Shown here one piece after another: positions 1-10,559 of a DNA stretch of 64,000 bases (its first letter is position 1; the number at the start of each line of letters is the position of its first letter). The translations under genes were made by a program, and so were the position numbers. Below the pieces are notes generated by a model. The model searched no databases, had not been told where the DNA came from, and saw only the letters and a list, made by a program, of their open reading frames with translations. The DNA comes from Strongyloides papillosus (taxonomy: Eukaryota > Nematoda > Chromadorea > Rhabditida > Strongyloididae): NCBI GenBank assembly GCA_005656395.1, contig SRSI01000055.1, forward strand, positions 1 through 64,000. The letters are read 5' to 3'.

Positions 1-792
1 ATAAAACTTCTTAAAGATTCTGATCCTTGGGATTTAAGAGGCTGTGCAAATCAACAAACACTATACCTCAAAAAAGTAGAATTTATGAAATCATTTGATG
101 ATATAATGCAATTAAATTTCTATGCTAATGAACAAATATTCTTTAAAAATTTATTTAAAGAATTTAAGCAATATAAAAATATAGATGTACCAAATTATGA
201 TATTCTTAAAAGTGTTATAGAAAGCCTAAAAGAATCACCTTCACTTGATGCTACTCAAGAAATTCCTGTAGATGTTAAAACATTATGTTTCAATTTGGGG
301 AGTGTTAATTTGGCTTCTAATTACGTTTGCACTTTTACTGACTTGCGAAATGATTTTTCTGCTTCTGAAAATTTATACAATGATAAGAAAAATTTGAACT
401 TTTTTATATCTATTTTTAATAGCCGTTGTAAAGGATATGTTGTCTTTACATCCGACTTTGGAAATAATAAAATAACATCAAAAATATTGAATGATAGTCC
501 AACATTAGAAATTTCGTTAATAACAGCAATGACAAAAATATTAGGTGATAAAAATGTAATTGAAAAAAAAATAACAAAATTCAATGTGGTTGTACTTGAC
601 TATCTCCATTTTGCATTTTTAAAACAAAATGAAAATGTTCTTTTTGGTGATGTTGCAAAACAGATAGCAATAACTGTATATGTTGTTGCACCTCAAGCTA
701 ATTTCATCTGTGAAAATATCAATATTTCAACTATTCTTCTAGGAAATGGAGATGTAGAAGTTTATAGCAATTACATGAAAAAGCTAAGATAG
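1..792 (+). CDS. Unrecognised protein, 5' end outside the window
   Basis: The frame is open from base 1 to the TAG ending at 792 (at least 263 codons), so the gene begins upstream of the window; the ATG at 85 is probably internal. The visible part has mixed hydrophobic and charged residues, no signal peptide, and no catalytic motif I recognise. Codons are AT-rich like the other host genes here. The next gene starts 132 bases downstream on the same strand. It is not recognisably a transposon product. Function unknown; I am fairly sure that it is coding because of the long open frame in very AT-rich DNA. Confidence 0.6.
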   Translation: MKLLKDSDPWDLRGCANQQTLYLKKVEFMKSFDDIMQLNFYANEQIFFKNLFKEFKQYKNIDVPNYDILKSVIESLKESPSLDATQEIPVDVKTLCFNLGSVNLASNYVCTFTDLRNDFSASENLYNDKKNLNFFISIFNSRCKGYVVFTSDFGNNKITSKILNDSPTLEISLITAMTKILGDKNVIEKKITKFNVVVLDYLHFAFLKQNENVLFGDVAKQIAITVYVVAPQANFICENINISTILLGNGDVEVYSNYMKKLR

Positions 793-923
793 TTTATAAT
801 TTGTAAAACAATGTTAATAAAATAATTTAAAATTAAAATAATAAAATAAATACAATGTTAAAATTTGATTAATAAAAATGTATAAAATAACAGAAAATTG
901 GCACATAATTTTATTTCCTTATT

Positions 924-2245
924 ATGATGAATAATAACAATAGTTTAATATATTTAAATGAAAGTGCCAATATGCTAGTTAATGGGCAAACAGATGATCC
1001 ACTATTTGAGGGATTAAAGTTCGTTTATGTTTGTAAAAAACACAATATTGACAAATATGATTCATGGATGCTGAAGGATTTGACAATTGACAAAGTTTTT
1101 GAAGAAGCAGGAAAAGAGAATAAAGAAAAGTCACTGTCAGAAAAACTGGAAATTCTTAAAAATATTAAGATAATTAAAGACTACCAAACAACTCTTCTTT
1201 ACATCAAAAAAATTAGTTCATGTTTGTTTGAAAAAGATGAAGCAACGATTATATCTTCGATAACATTTACAGAAAAAGTTCCAAAAAAATACCATAGTCA
1301 TTGTCCTGCTACATTTAAAGACGATTTATTCATAAAATGGTCAAAAATGATTGATGAAAAAGAAAAAGAGATGTTTTCACCTATCCATCATTCTACTCCA
1401 AATACATCAGAATGTTCAACAGCTAGTAATACTTCATTAAGAATACTAAACTCTTCAAAAATTGACGATAAATTACCACAAACAAACATCGTTCTTAAAC
1501 AACATAATTTAAATTTGCATTCTTCTGTTAATAAACCAATGGAAATATCCAAATTAATCAACCATCAACCTCACTTAGCATTAACGGAAATTGATAATCA
1601 ACACACAATAATGGTATTAGATGATAAAAATAACCAAACTATAACATCTTTTATGAATAATGGTAATTTGATAAATAGTGTAAACGATATAAATTTAAAT
1701 AACTATAATTCTTCAAGTGGTAAAATTGAAATAACAGATATAAAAGGTTTTGAGGAAATTGATAAACTTGAGAAAAATAATGACAAACCAACATTATCAT
1801 TTAATCTTGTAAATGTTGATAATGCCTTTGGATATGTAATAATTCGTCGCTGTAACCAAAAAAATTTGAAACAAGATCAAAGTGTCATGGTAAAACAAAA
1901 GAAGATTTGGCCACAACATGTTTACTTCTAGATGTCATTAAAATAGTTATAGAGATTAATGATGATGTAAATATACACATAAAAAACAAAAAATTATTAG
2001 AAATATTCAAAAATGTTGATACGACTGGGAAATTTTGCTCCACAAGTGTTGCAGCTAAAGAAGAATATGCTAAAGCATATGTATTATGGCATGAATTTAG
2101 ACATAAATTAATATTTTATGTTATTTCTGGTGAGATGGAGACAACATTTACAATGTTGTTAAATTCATATATTACAAAAATGAAGCATAATTGGGTAAAT
2201 GAAAAAAAAGATTTAACAACAAATGAAATTGAGTATAAATTTTAA
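924..2245 (+). CDS. Unrecognised protein, probably two exons
   Basis: A frame from ATG 924 is open to 1931, and a second frame is open to the TAA at 2245. A GT-AG intron at about 1809-1882 (donor GTAAAT, phase 0, 74 nt) would join them in frame with no lesion, so I predict two exons (924-1808 and 1883-2245), about 415 aa. The N-terminal third is charged and helical. The middle (roughly residues 150-290) is rich in Asn, Ser and Thr and looks disordered. The C-terminal exon is compact, with hydrophobic helices. I recognise no family. The alternative to the intron is a one-base frameshift near 1885-1905. Spliced RNA would decide. Confidence 0.5.
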
Positions 2246-3160
2246 TTTAAGTAAAATTGTAAGAAGTTTTATAAAGAGTATTTATTAGTATATCATAGTA
2301 TCTTTATTAACATGTTTTAATAATTTGAATTATTGTAAATAACTTTTTTATATTATTTTTTAAAATCATTTCAAAAATCAAACTTATAGAAGTTTAAAAG
2401 CATTATTTATCTCTGTTCATAACAAAAAAAAACTTTTAAATGTTTTAAGTATAAAAAGGGTATAATAAGATAATATTTAAAATAAATCATACTTGTATAG
2501 TTAAATAATTATTGCTTTTCATTAATATTACTATTACATCTCCAAATTTCTGAAAATTATATTTTTTAAACTATTTAAAAATAATTAAATGTTATTCTGA
2601 AAATCATTCATTGTATTTCGTAGTATAAAATATTTTTTATTACGAATATCATGACATATTTTTTTCAAAAATTATCATTGAAATATTCAAAAATTTATAA
2701 AGTATGTTGTACAGACATATATTGTAACCGCGATACAAAAAATACCTGTTTGTTCGAATTGTTACAAGTCTAATTTTTTTTACATACATACAATTTTTTA
2801 TTAAATAATCTTTATGGTTTGCTAATAAACATACATTTTTATTTTCTTCAAACAATATTAATTATATTGTAACCAAAATTTTTCAGTGTATAGAGTTGTT
2901 GTCTATAGTTAATTTATTTTTGTATTCGTGTCTTATCATATCTATCAAAAATTATTGCTATATTTTCATTTTTTTCATCTAATTTTACCCATTTTGTAGT
3001 AAAAAGATATAAAATGTAGAAATATTATAGACTTTTGAACATGATGAATTTTATATTTATTCGGTCTAACTCTTTCTAATTTAGTAAAAAGTATTCCTAA
3101 TGACTTGAAATTAAAATACGTTAAATTAACTATAAAAAATGCTTATTTTGATCTTTTTTA
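2246..3160. other. Gene-free AT-rich stretch
   Basis: Only short, compositionally random frames. Part of it (about 2,275-2,535) resembles 11,490-12,110 in scattered blocks, for example shared text around a TATCATAGTATCTTTATTAA segment, suggesting an old repeat. No gene or RNA recognised. Confidence 0.4.
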
Positions 3161-3399
3161 TATATAAGATAATTTATTAGCTTCCTAACACTATAAAAAG
3201 GCTTACATTATTTAAAATGAATATTAAAAATTATAAAAGAATGTTAAAAAATTAATAAAAGAATATTGTTTTCATCTTCAAATAACGACCAGTTTAAATA
3301 AACCCCTCACATTATCGATAAAACAATAAGTTTAATAGTTTTCTCATTTCTTCTTCTTCTATAAATAAAATATTTTTATATAATTCAATATTAAAAGAA

Positions 3400-3884
3400 T
3401 TATTTAGACAATTGTTTTGTTTTATTTGACTTTTTTGAGAAATTTAGTGATTTTTCAGAAGTTGGTTTTCTTGTTAAAGTTGTAGAATTTGTTGTTTTAG
3501 AGGGAGGAACTGTTTGTACGGCATCTAGTCTTAATTTTACTTCTAATATTAAGCTGGTCATGCTTTTTGTTAAATTGTTTATTGTTTTTGCAAGAACTCT
3601 CAACATTCTATCTTCGTATGATTCTTTTCTTCTACGTAAGTGTTTTCTTTTTTTTTTCTTGTCTTTTTTAGACTTTGAATTACCTTTACTATTCGAATCA
3701 GTTTGTTTTCCTTTGATCGTTTTTTAATAGCACTCATGTCTTCATAATCATTTAAAATTACAGGTATTAATGAGTTATCATTGTTTTCATTATTAGAATC
3801 CAAACTTCTTTTAATTTCAAAAGAATCAGTTAATAAGAAATTAATAAGAAGAACAAATGCAAATACTAATGCAATACTTTTCAT
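3400..3884 (-). pseudogene. Secreted basic protein family, copy A, frameshifted
   Basis: Reading leftward from ATG 3884, the start is a clear signal peptide (MKSIALVFAFVLLINFLL, cleavage probably near residue 21), then an Asn/Asp-rich linker. After the KRSK motif the frame closes early. The rest (a Lys/Arg-rich segment, the ESYEDRMLRVLAK motif and a Thr/Ser/Lys-rich tail) continues in another frame to 3400. The total of 485 nt fits one missing base near 3,715, in a run of A and G where copy B has an extra Lys-Gly repeat. It is paralogous to the gene at 6652-7098 (very similar) and to 49003-49512. Its function is unknown; it is probably exported. It could be a live gene with an assembly error. 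Confidence 0.7.
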
Positions 3885-3914
3885 TATGAAAATAGAACGG
3901 TTATCATTGAATTT

Positions 3915-3960
3915 TTACGATATTTATACTTTTAAATTATTTATTCTTATCAGAAATTAA
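3915..3960 (-). promoter_or_regulatory. Core promoter of copy A: TATA box and GATA-type site
   Basis: On the minus strand, GTATAAATATC lies about 40 nt before the ATG at 3884, and CTGATAAG lies about 25 nt further upstream. Both are kept at the same spacing before copy B and, slightly changed, before copy C. TGATAA is the core of nematode intestinal GATA factors (ELT-2 class); the tissue is inference. Confidence 0.45.
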
Positions 3961-4337
3961 ACTAATTTATTTTCACTATTAATATTAATTTTTCATTGAA
4001 CAAATAACATTTTAAAATATTTTATAAATTTAACTGTTAATTTTATTCAAAAATATATATGTTCATTTGGAGATTTATTAAATAAACAATTATTTTATAA
4101 AATGTATGAAATTATCTCATAAAAAAGGGTTCTCGGCTTATTGTTTACAATCTTTAAAATATTCATTTAAAATAATTTTCGCTCAAAAAGTGGTATTAAA
4201 TAGAGCTTCGATAAACCATAAACCACAGTAAACTGTTTATAAACTAAGTCTATTAATCAGGTTTGGCTTAATTTTATACAAATTAGTAAATCAAGCATAA
4301 AAATTTTTAAACAAATATTTAATAAAAAAATATTGTA

Positions 4338-4622
4338 TTGTTACTAAAAAATATCTTGGAAGAGAAGCTAAATACTTTTATTTCAAATAATAATAATGAC
4401 CAAAATATAAAAACAAAATCAGATGATGAATTCAATATTATAATAAGACCAACTCAATACTTTAAAATTGATGAATATTTGGATTTTATTCACTATGAAT
4501 ATTATGAAAGCTGTCAAAGTATTTTAGAACTCTGGATTCAATATAGTAACAGATTTAAAATTCTTCTAACATTGGGTATAGAAATTGCAATGTTTTTTAG
4601 TATTGATGTCCGGTGTAGATAA
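4338..4622 (+). CDS. Possible orphan exon or gene fragment
   Basis: An open frame of about 94 codons whose composition (Asn-rich start, then alternating acidic and aromatic residues such as YFKIDEYLDFIHYEYYE) looks more protein-like than random AT-rich DNA. It has no ATG at its start, no recognised domain and no convincing splice partners. It lies just before a MITE. It could be a broken exon or chance. Confidence 0.2.
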   Translation: MLLKNILEEKLNTFISNNNNDQNIKTKSDDEFNIIIRPTQYFKIDEYLDFIHYEYYESCQSILELWIQYSNRFKILLTLGIEIAMFFSIDVRCR

Positions 4623-4710
4623 ACAATTAGCAAATACCCTTAAATATTTACAAAACAAAAAAGAGTTTAAATTTTGGTAATTTAATGTACGATATTACTT
4701 TATGTTGTAA

Positions 4711-5364
4711 TACACGGTGTTTCAATTAATTGCATTCTTTTTTAAATTATATTAACTCCGCTGATTTCTAATCGATTTTAGAAAGAATTTCTCCAATCTG
4801 TAGCTAGGATTTTGGAGTTTCATTGAGAAAAAGAAGTTTTCCAATTTTTTGATTTTTTTGCTGCAAAATTAAATCTAACAAGAGTGATAAGCTTTTAAGT
4901 TTTTATTTAAATTTCATCAGATTTTTATTCAAAAAAGATGCGTAAAGTGACATAAATCTTGATTTAAGCATGATTAAATTTTTTTTATAATTAATAAGAA
5001 TTTTATCCAGAACTTTCTTATCATCATTTATTACTTCAAGGGCTTTATTAATTGTTTCCTTTTATTCTTGTTTTTTTTCATTCCCTGTTCTATATGAACG
5101 TTTTGATATTGTTTTAGAAGGAAAAATCTATTGAAGTTAAGTCAAATGATGTTACGACTTTACAAAAAATGTTTATTTTTCTAAATACACACTATTCTAA
5201 AATTAAATTTAATAACTTAAAAACATTTGTTTTTTAAAATATCTTTATAATAAACAAACTCCAAAGTGTTAGCCACAGACTAGTAAAAAATTTTTAAAAA
5301 CGGTTGAAAGTGAACGGAGTTATTAAAATTTTAAAAAAAGTATCCTTTTTTGAAATACATTGTA
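4711..5364. mobile_element. Non-autonomous DNA transposon (MITE) with TA ends
   Basis: The left end (TACACGGTGTTTCAATTAAT) and the inverted right end (TACAATGTATTTCAAAAAAG) form imperfect terminal inverted repeats that continue inward for at least 60 bases, including a shared TTAATAACTCCG-like block. Both ends begin with TA, as expected of Tc1/mariner-type insertion. There is no transposase frame in the 654 bp. It abuts the next element at 5372. Confidence 0.55.
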
Positions 5365-5371
5365 TATATGC

Positions 5372-6227
5372 GGTCTGTCTCAAAAGCAGTGAGAATGATT
5401 ATTTTACGGTCATCATAAGTACTGAATTAAGAAAGTAAGAATCGGAGTTTGTAGAGGAAATTCTCCTTCTATAGAGTGAGATATTTTACGTTTGATTCTG
5501 AGTTCTGCAGAACCTACTGCTTAAAAAAAGTGTAGTCATGTTTTCCATTCTCATCACATCAAAATATCATTTTTTTAGATGGCACAAAAATTTAAAAAAT
5601 AAAAACAAGATATTTGAGGTAAAAACACACAAGCTGACTATTATAATTATATATTGCGTCATTTATCATTGCCTGTTAGAAACTTTTTATGTTTGACAAC
5701 TATTCTAACTTCACTTTATAAACTTTATGCTCCCTGTAGTCCTAATCTACACCGTGTAACTTCTTTTTCTCTTTAAAATTAAAAACTACCTAAAAAGGCA
5801 CTATTTTAGAAATTTAGAAAATGTACAGTCGGCCTTAACGGGTGCTCTAAAGAGAGTCCTATACATAATGAATTTGGGCTGATAAAAAAAAGTTATCCTT
5901 TATATGCTCGTTTCATATTTTCAAAGTTTTTGTAGCATTTTTTCTATGTTTTGCACAAAATTTAATCGTTTAACATTGTTAGACAGTCTTTTGCGTGTTT
6001 ACTGTTAAAAGGATAAAAATTTTTTTTGACAAAATAATATTTTGCCATAACGAAGATGAAAACATGGTAATATTGCTTTAAATGTAATAAGTTTCGTATT
6101 ACTCATATTGAAATGGGGAGTATGTCAGTCTGTAGAGGAGAAGTTCATCTACAATCCTTATTCTCACTTTTTTTTAGTGCTTGTGAGAACCATAAAATGG
6201 TCATTCTCGTTACTTTAAGAACAGATC
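5372..6227. mobile_element. Non-autonomous DNA transposon, GGTCTGTC family, copy 1
   Basis: The left end reads GGTCTGTCTCAAAAG and the inverted right end GATCTGTTCTTAAAG. The inverted repeats continue inward for about 100 bases through a GAGAATGA block and a TAGAGGA block. About 856 bp with no coding frame. Related copies are at 43549-44607 (both ends present) and 15375-15902 (one end). I cannot assign a superfamily with confidence. Confidence 0.6.
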
Positions 6228-6651
6228 TCGTAATTAATATTGTTATTATTTATCAATTATTTAACATTATTTAGAACAATTTTGGATTCATAAAAATCAC
6301 AATTTTCGATCCATTTAAACATATTTTTAAAAACAACTACAAAAAATAAAAAAATACTTATTATTTTTAATTTTTTAAATTATGGTAAAAAATAATTTAT
6401 TTAATACTATTTAATAAATGATTATATTATTTAAGATATTAAACATTGCAAAATAATATTAAAAAAAATTATAAAGAATAGCATTAATCTTCAAATGTCC
6501 ACTAATTTATAGTCTACTTCTCATCGATAAATCAATCAGCTTAACAGTTTTCTCATTTCTTCTTTAATAACAAAAATATTTTAATACAATTCAGAGTCAG
6601 AAAAATTAATTAAAGATGCTTTTTTTTTTTCCTGTTTTTTTTTTGGTAAAT

Positions 6652-7098
6652 TTATTGTCTTTTATTTGTTGGTTTTGCTGTTATAGAAGTAGAATTTATT
6701 GTTTTAGAAGAAGAATTAGTTAGTGCACCATTTAATCTCATTTGTACATCTAACGTAAGTTTAGCTATACCACTTGCTAAATTTTTTATTGCTTTTGCAA
6801 GAACTCTCAACATTCTATCTTCGTATGATTCTTTTCTTCTACGTAAGTGTTTTCTTTTTTTTTTCTTGTCTTTTTTAGAGTTTGAATTATCTTTACTATT
6901 CGAATCAGTTTGTTTTCCTTTTCCTTTTGATCGTTTGTTAATAACACTCATATCTTCATCATCATTTAAAATTACAGGCATTAACGAGTTATCATTGTTT
7001 TCATTATTAGAATCCAAACTTCTTCTAATTTCAAATGATTCAGTTAAAAAGAAATTAATAAGAACAACAAATGTAAATACTAATGCAATACTTTTCAT
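6652..7098 (-). CDS. Small secreted basic protein, copy B (intact)
   Basis: A 148-aa protein from ATG 7098. Residues 1-21 are a typical signal peptide. Then come an acidic, Asn-rich stretch (about 22-55), a dense Lys/Arg segment (about 56-92), the motif ESYEDRMLRVLAKAIKNL (about 91-108, predicted helix) and a Ser/Thr tail. There are no cysteines in the mature part. The KR and RRR sites could be cleaved by proprotein convertases, so a secreted peptide precursor is one possibility. The family is unknown to me. Paralogues lie at 3400-3884 (frameshifted) and 49003-49512. The flanks on both sides are also duplicated, so whole segments were copied. Upstream it carries the shared TATA and GATA-type sites. 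Confidence 0.75.
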   Translation of the reverse strand: MKSIALVFTFVVLINFFLTESFEIRRSLDSNNENNDNSLMPVILNDDEDMSVINKRSKGKGKQTDSNSKDNSNSKKDKKKKRKHLRRRKESYEDRMLRVLAKAIKNLASGIAKLTLDVQMRLNGALTNSSSKTINSTSITAKPTNKRQ

Positions 7099-7127
7099 TA
7101 TGAAAATAGAACGGTTAGCATTAATAT

Positions 7128-7172
7128 TTTACGATATTTATACTTTTAAATTATTTATTCTTATCAGAAATT
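7128..7172 (-). promoter_or_regulatory. Core promoter of copy B: TATA box and GATA-type site
   Basis: The minus strand shows GTATAAATATC about 35-45 nt before ATG 7098 and CTGATAAG just upstream, matching copy A almost base for base. Confidence 0.45.
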
Positions 7173-7339
7173 AAACTAATATTTTTCACTATTAATATTA
7201 ATTTCGTTACTGTACAACATACTATTTTAAATATTTTAAAAATTAAATTATTAATTTTTATTAAAAAATATATTTTAATATAAGAGAATTATTAAATAAA
7301 CAATTATTTTATAAAATGTACAAAAGTTTTGCATAAAAA

Positions 7340-9400
7340 TTATTGACAAGTTATCGACTGCAATTTTAAAATATTCATCTGGAATAAATTTTATCTAAAA
7401 AACTAGATAAAACTGCTGTTGAAGAGCATGCCTCACGCAAAAAAAGAAATAATTTAAACAAATCTTGACTAAATAAAATAAAATGTTTCATCTTTAAAAA
7501 AATTAAATTTCTTTCAAATTTTAAAAAAATCATCTGACAATAAAATAATATAAATGTCACAAAATATTAAGTTCTAGTATGAATTTTCTTTTTTTACAAA
7601 AATATATAGGCTCGATAATTTGAAAAAATGTATCTTTTATCTAATCTTGGTATTTTTTGTGATATTATCCTCCTCTTGGACCTAGCTTCTTTTTATAATA
7701 TATTAAGAAGTATGTTATTAGAAGTTAATTTCATGTAAATTTGTAAACGTTTTAACAAAGATCATTTTTCGAAACAATCTATTACTAATAATAAGTTTAG
7801 AAATTTATAAATTTCAAAACAATAACAACGAAAAACAAAAGTTATTTAGTAACACAAAGTATTATTTATTAAAAGTATATTCTAGTATTTTTTCTTTTTT
7901 TAAATTGAAATATCTAAAAGTCTTTTGTACTTTTAAAAAAAATGCATGATGTTTTGTAACTTTCCATGAGTTTGATTTTTGAAGATGATCTGGTAAGATA
8001 TCATAAAATGGTTATCCATTAGATGAGTATAATTTTACAATAATCAAACTATTGAAACATGTATAAAAGTTATTATAACATGTTAATAAATGCCTATTAT
8101 AGAAATATTTATAATTTTACATAAAATTAAATACTAATTTCGTAATTCAAAATGTGGAGTAGATAACAACTTGTGTTTTAAAATAAAAAAATATTATAAA
8201 AAATAACAATTTATTTAAATGATTTTATAATTATTGCTTTAATTTTCATATACAAAATATTGCGATAAAATTTGGTCGCAAATCAAGAAAATTCAAATTT
8301 TTTTAGGTGAGACAAATTTGTTACACTTTACAAACCTACAAACCTGTGCCTTTTTTTTTTGTGTGCATGTCGGCAAAAATTCATTAAAGATAAATGATAC
8401 ATTAAATATTAAAGTTGAATCACGTAATTTTGTTATGTATAAAGAAACTATTATTACCTTAATAGTTAAATTAATTAGAGTTAGCAAGAATAAAATTGCT
8501 TTATATCATGATAATAACATTTTCATAGTAAATTTGATAATAATCATTTGAGTATTTTCATAATTGAAAAAGAATATAAAAAGTATGCAAAAATCCAAAA
8601 CATAAGTAAACATTTTAATTTATTTTTAGCATATCAATAAATATTTCATTTGGAATAACATATTATTAAATTTTTGAAAATTATTTAATTTGAAAGAAAA
8701 ATTTAAATATTTCAACTTTTTCTACATGAAAATAATTATTATAAACTGTTAAATGAATTTTAAATATTTAATCAATACAAAATTCTTGTAAACTAAAATA
8801 AAAAGCATTTAGTTAAATTTTTTTACTATTTTAATAACAGGTATTTCTATATAATAGATATCTTTTAATATTTCATTCTATTTAATTAATTTGAAGCCTC
8901 AGTTGCAAATAAAATATTAAAAATAATGGTTGACCAATAACGTGCTTTGAAAAAGTTACTGTAATTTGACAACCAAACTTTATTGGTTATGGAAAATTAA
9001 ATTTTATTAAAAAAATATTACTAAAAATTGAAATCAAACATCAAATTCTTTATATTTTTAGTTTAAGAAACTGGAGAACATATTGGAAAACTCATAAAAC
9101 ATTTTATATGTTTTAAATATAATTGGAAGCTTTATTTTACAAATTAAATTATTTTTAGTCTAAACTGAACACTTAAATAAATAGTGGATGATATAAATTT
9201 TTAAATCAACAAATTTGAAGGAAATACAATTAGAAAATGTTAGATTAAACATAAAAATTTTATTATCAATAATTTAAAAATATTTATGATATAAAATTAT
9301 ATCATTGTAAAGTGTACATAATATTTTTTTATATAATTAAAATTTTTTCCAAGAAAAAGCATTCTCTAGAGTTTCCAAAAAATGTTTCCCTATAAATTAC
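7340..9400. other. Gene-free AT-rich stretch
   Basis: Short frames only; none has a credible start, splice sites or a familiar motif. The segment 8,880-9,000 is an old duplicate of 12,770-12,900 (shared blocks TTTGAAGC, AAATAAAATATT, GAACGTG or AACGTGC, TTGACAACC). No RNA gene seen. Confidence 0.4.
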
Positions 9401-9419
9401 ATTTATTTTTTGAGTAATT

Positions 9420-10506
9420 ATAGTCTTATATATATTCCTCACAAATATTATTCTGTATAAGGTGAAATTTGAGAAAACGTTATACAAACAAAGACATCAT
9501 TTGACTACTTGACATGCCAATTCCAGCATATTTTGTTTTTTTATCCATTAATTGCGCCATTTCCATTTTCTTTCTGATGGTCGGTCAAAATTTGAATTGT
9601 GGGTCCAAGCATCACCAAATAGAATATACATTAAAAGCATACTTTGACCACGACTAACATAAGCTCTTAATTCACCATATTGTGTGTGTAAATTACTAGT
9701 TAATCTTTGTGTTATATCTTTTCTTGATTTTTGATAGCTCATCATTGAGTTAGCACAACGTTGTGCTAAATCACTTAACTTTTATGAATAAAAAAGATTC
9801 GTTTTTCCACAAAATCTTCTATAGCGGTTTATTTCAGCTGTATACTATAAAATAATTATATAAATATCAAAAATCAACTTGCCTTTGCTTTCATCATTTT
9901 AGTAAAACCTTTTCTAAGATTTTACTACAAGTGGACCAAATTTCATTCCATATATAGTGAAATGCCTTGTTATATTTGTAATGCATACACCTGTGCTGTA
10001 CTAATGCAGAAAGACTTTGGCGGAGTTATTGGTTTAACCACACAAGGTTTTTGCATTGGTCGAGTACTGGGTGCATTAATTTTAATATGACATTTTGATA
10101 CCTTGGCAACTTGAAAAACGAGCTCTAAATTTTTGTTAACTGTTTTACCACAATAGTACACACCGTTGTGTGTTAATTCATATTCTTTTAAATCGAATGT
10201 AGATGATTGATATCTTGAATCAATAAATGGTAGTAGTATGCTTTCAGCAGTTTTTACTTCAGTTTTTATAAATTCTCTACCTCTTTTAAAACCCATATTA
10301 CATACATAAACTTCCCTAACGTTCTTTATTTGCTGGTGTTTTAAAATTGTTTGTGCCATTTCTTTCATACTCCCGTAGTATTTTCCATTGTATTTAAATA
10401 ATGATTCAAAACCGTTAGTTTTTATATAGTATGGAACTATTAGAATTTGGTTAGTTAAATTAATTAAAATTAGCAAAATAAAAAATATATAATTTAACGA
10501 TAGCAT
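9420..10506 (-). pseudogene. CAP/SCP-TAPS secreted protein, decayed
   Basis: From ATG 10506, a signal peptide (hydrophobic to about residue 22) leads into a 178-codon N-terminal region with about six cysteines, as in long-N-terminus nematode SCP/TAPS proteins. The frame then shifts near 9,980. A short GT-AG intron (ending near 9,850) follows, then EINRYRRFCGKTNLFYS, an in-frame TAA at 9782-9784, SDLAQRCANSM, QYGELRAYV and, after another shift near 9,550, KKTKYAGIGMS and a PGN-like C-terminus. These match CAP-domain landmarks in order (helix 1, QA.WAN, YGE, the CAP1-like W/KKT..GxG). Two frameshifts plus one internal stop argue for a true pseudogene. CAP proteins are released by parasitic nematodes. 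Confidence 0.7.
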
Positions 10507-10559
10507 TTTCTTAATGAAATAAATGTTAGTAATTTAATACTATTTATAATGAGGAAATT

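Noticed and set aside
8293..8551. Overlapping frames on both strands of 64 and 77 codons
   Set aside because: Low-complexity AT-rich composition, mutually antisense, no motif, promoter or splice evidence.
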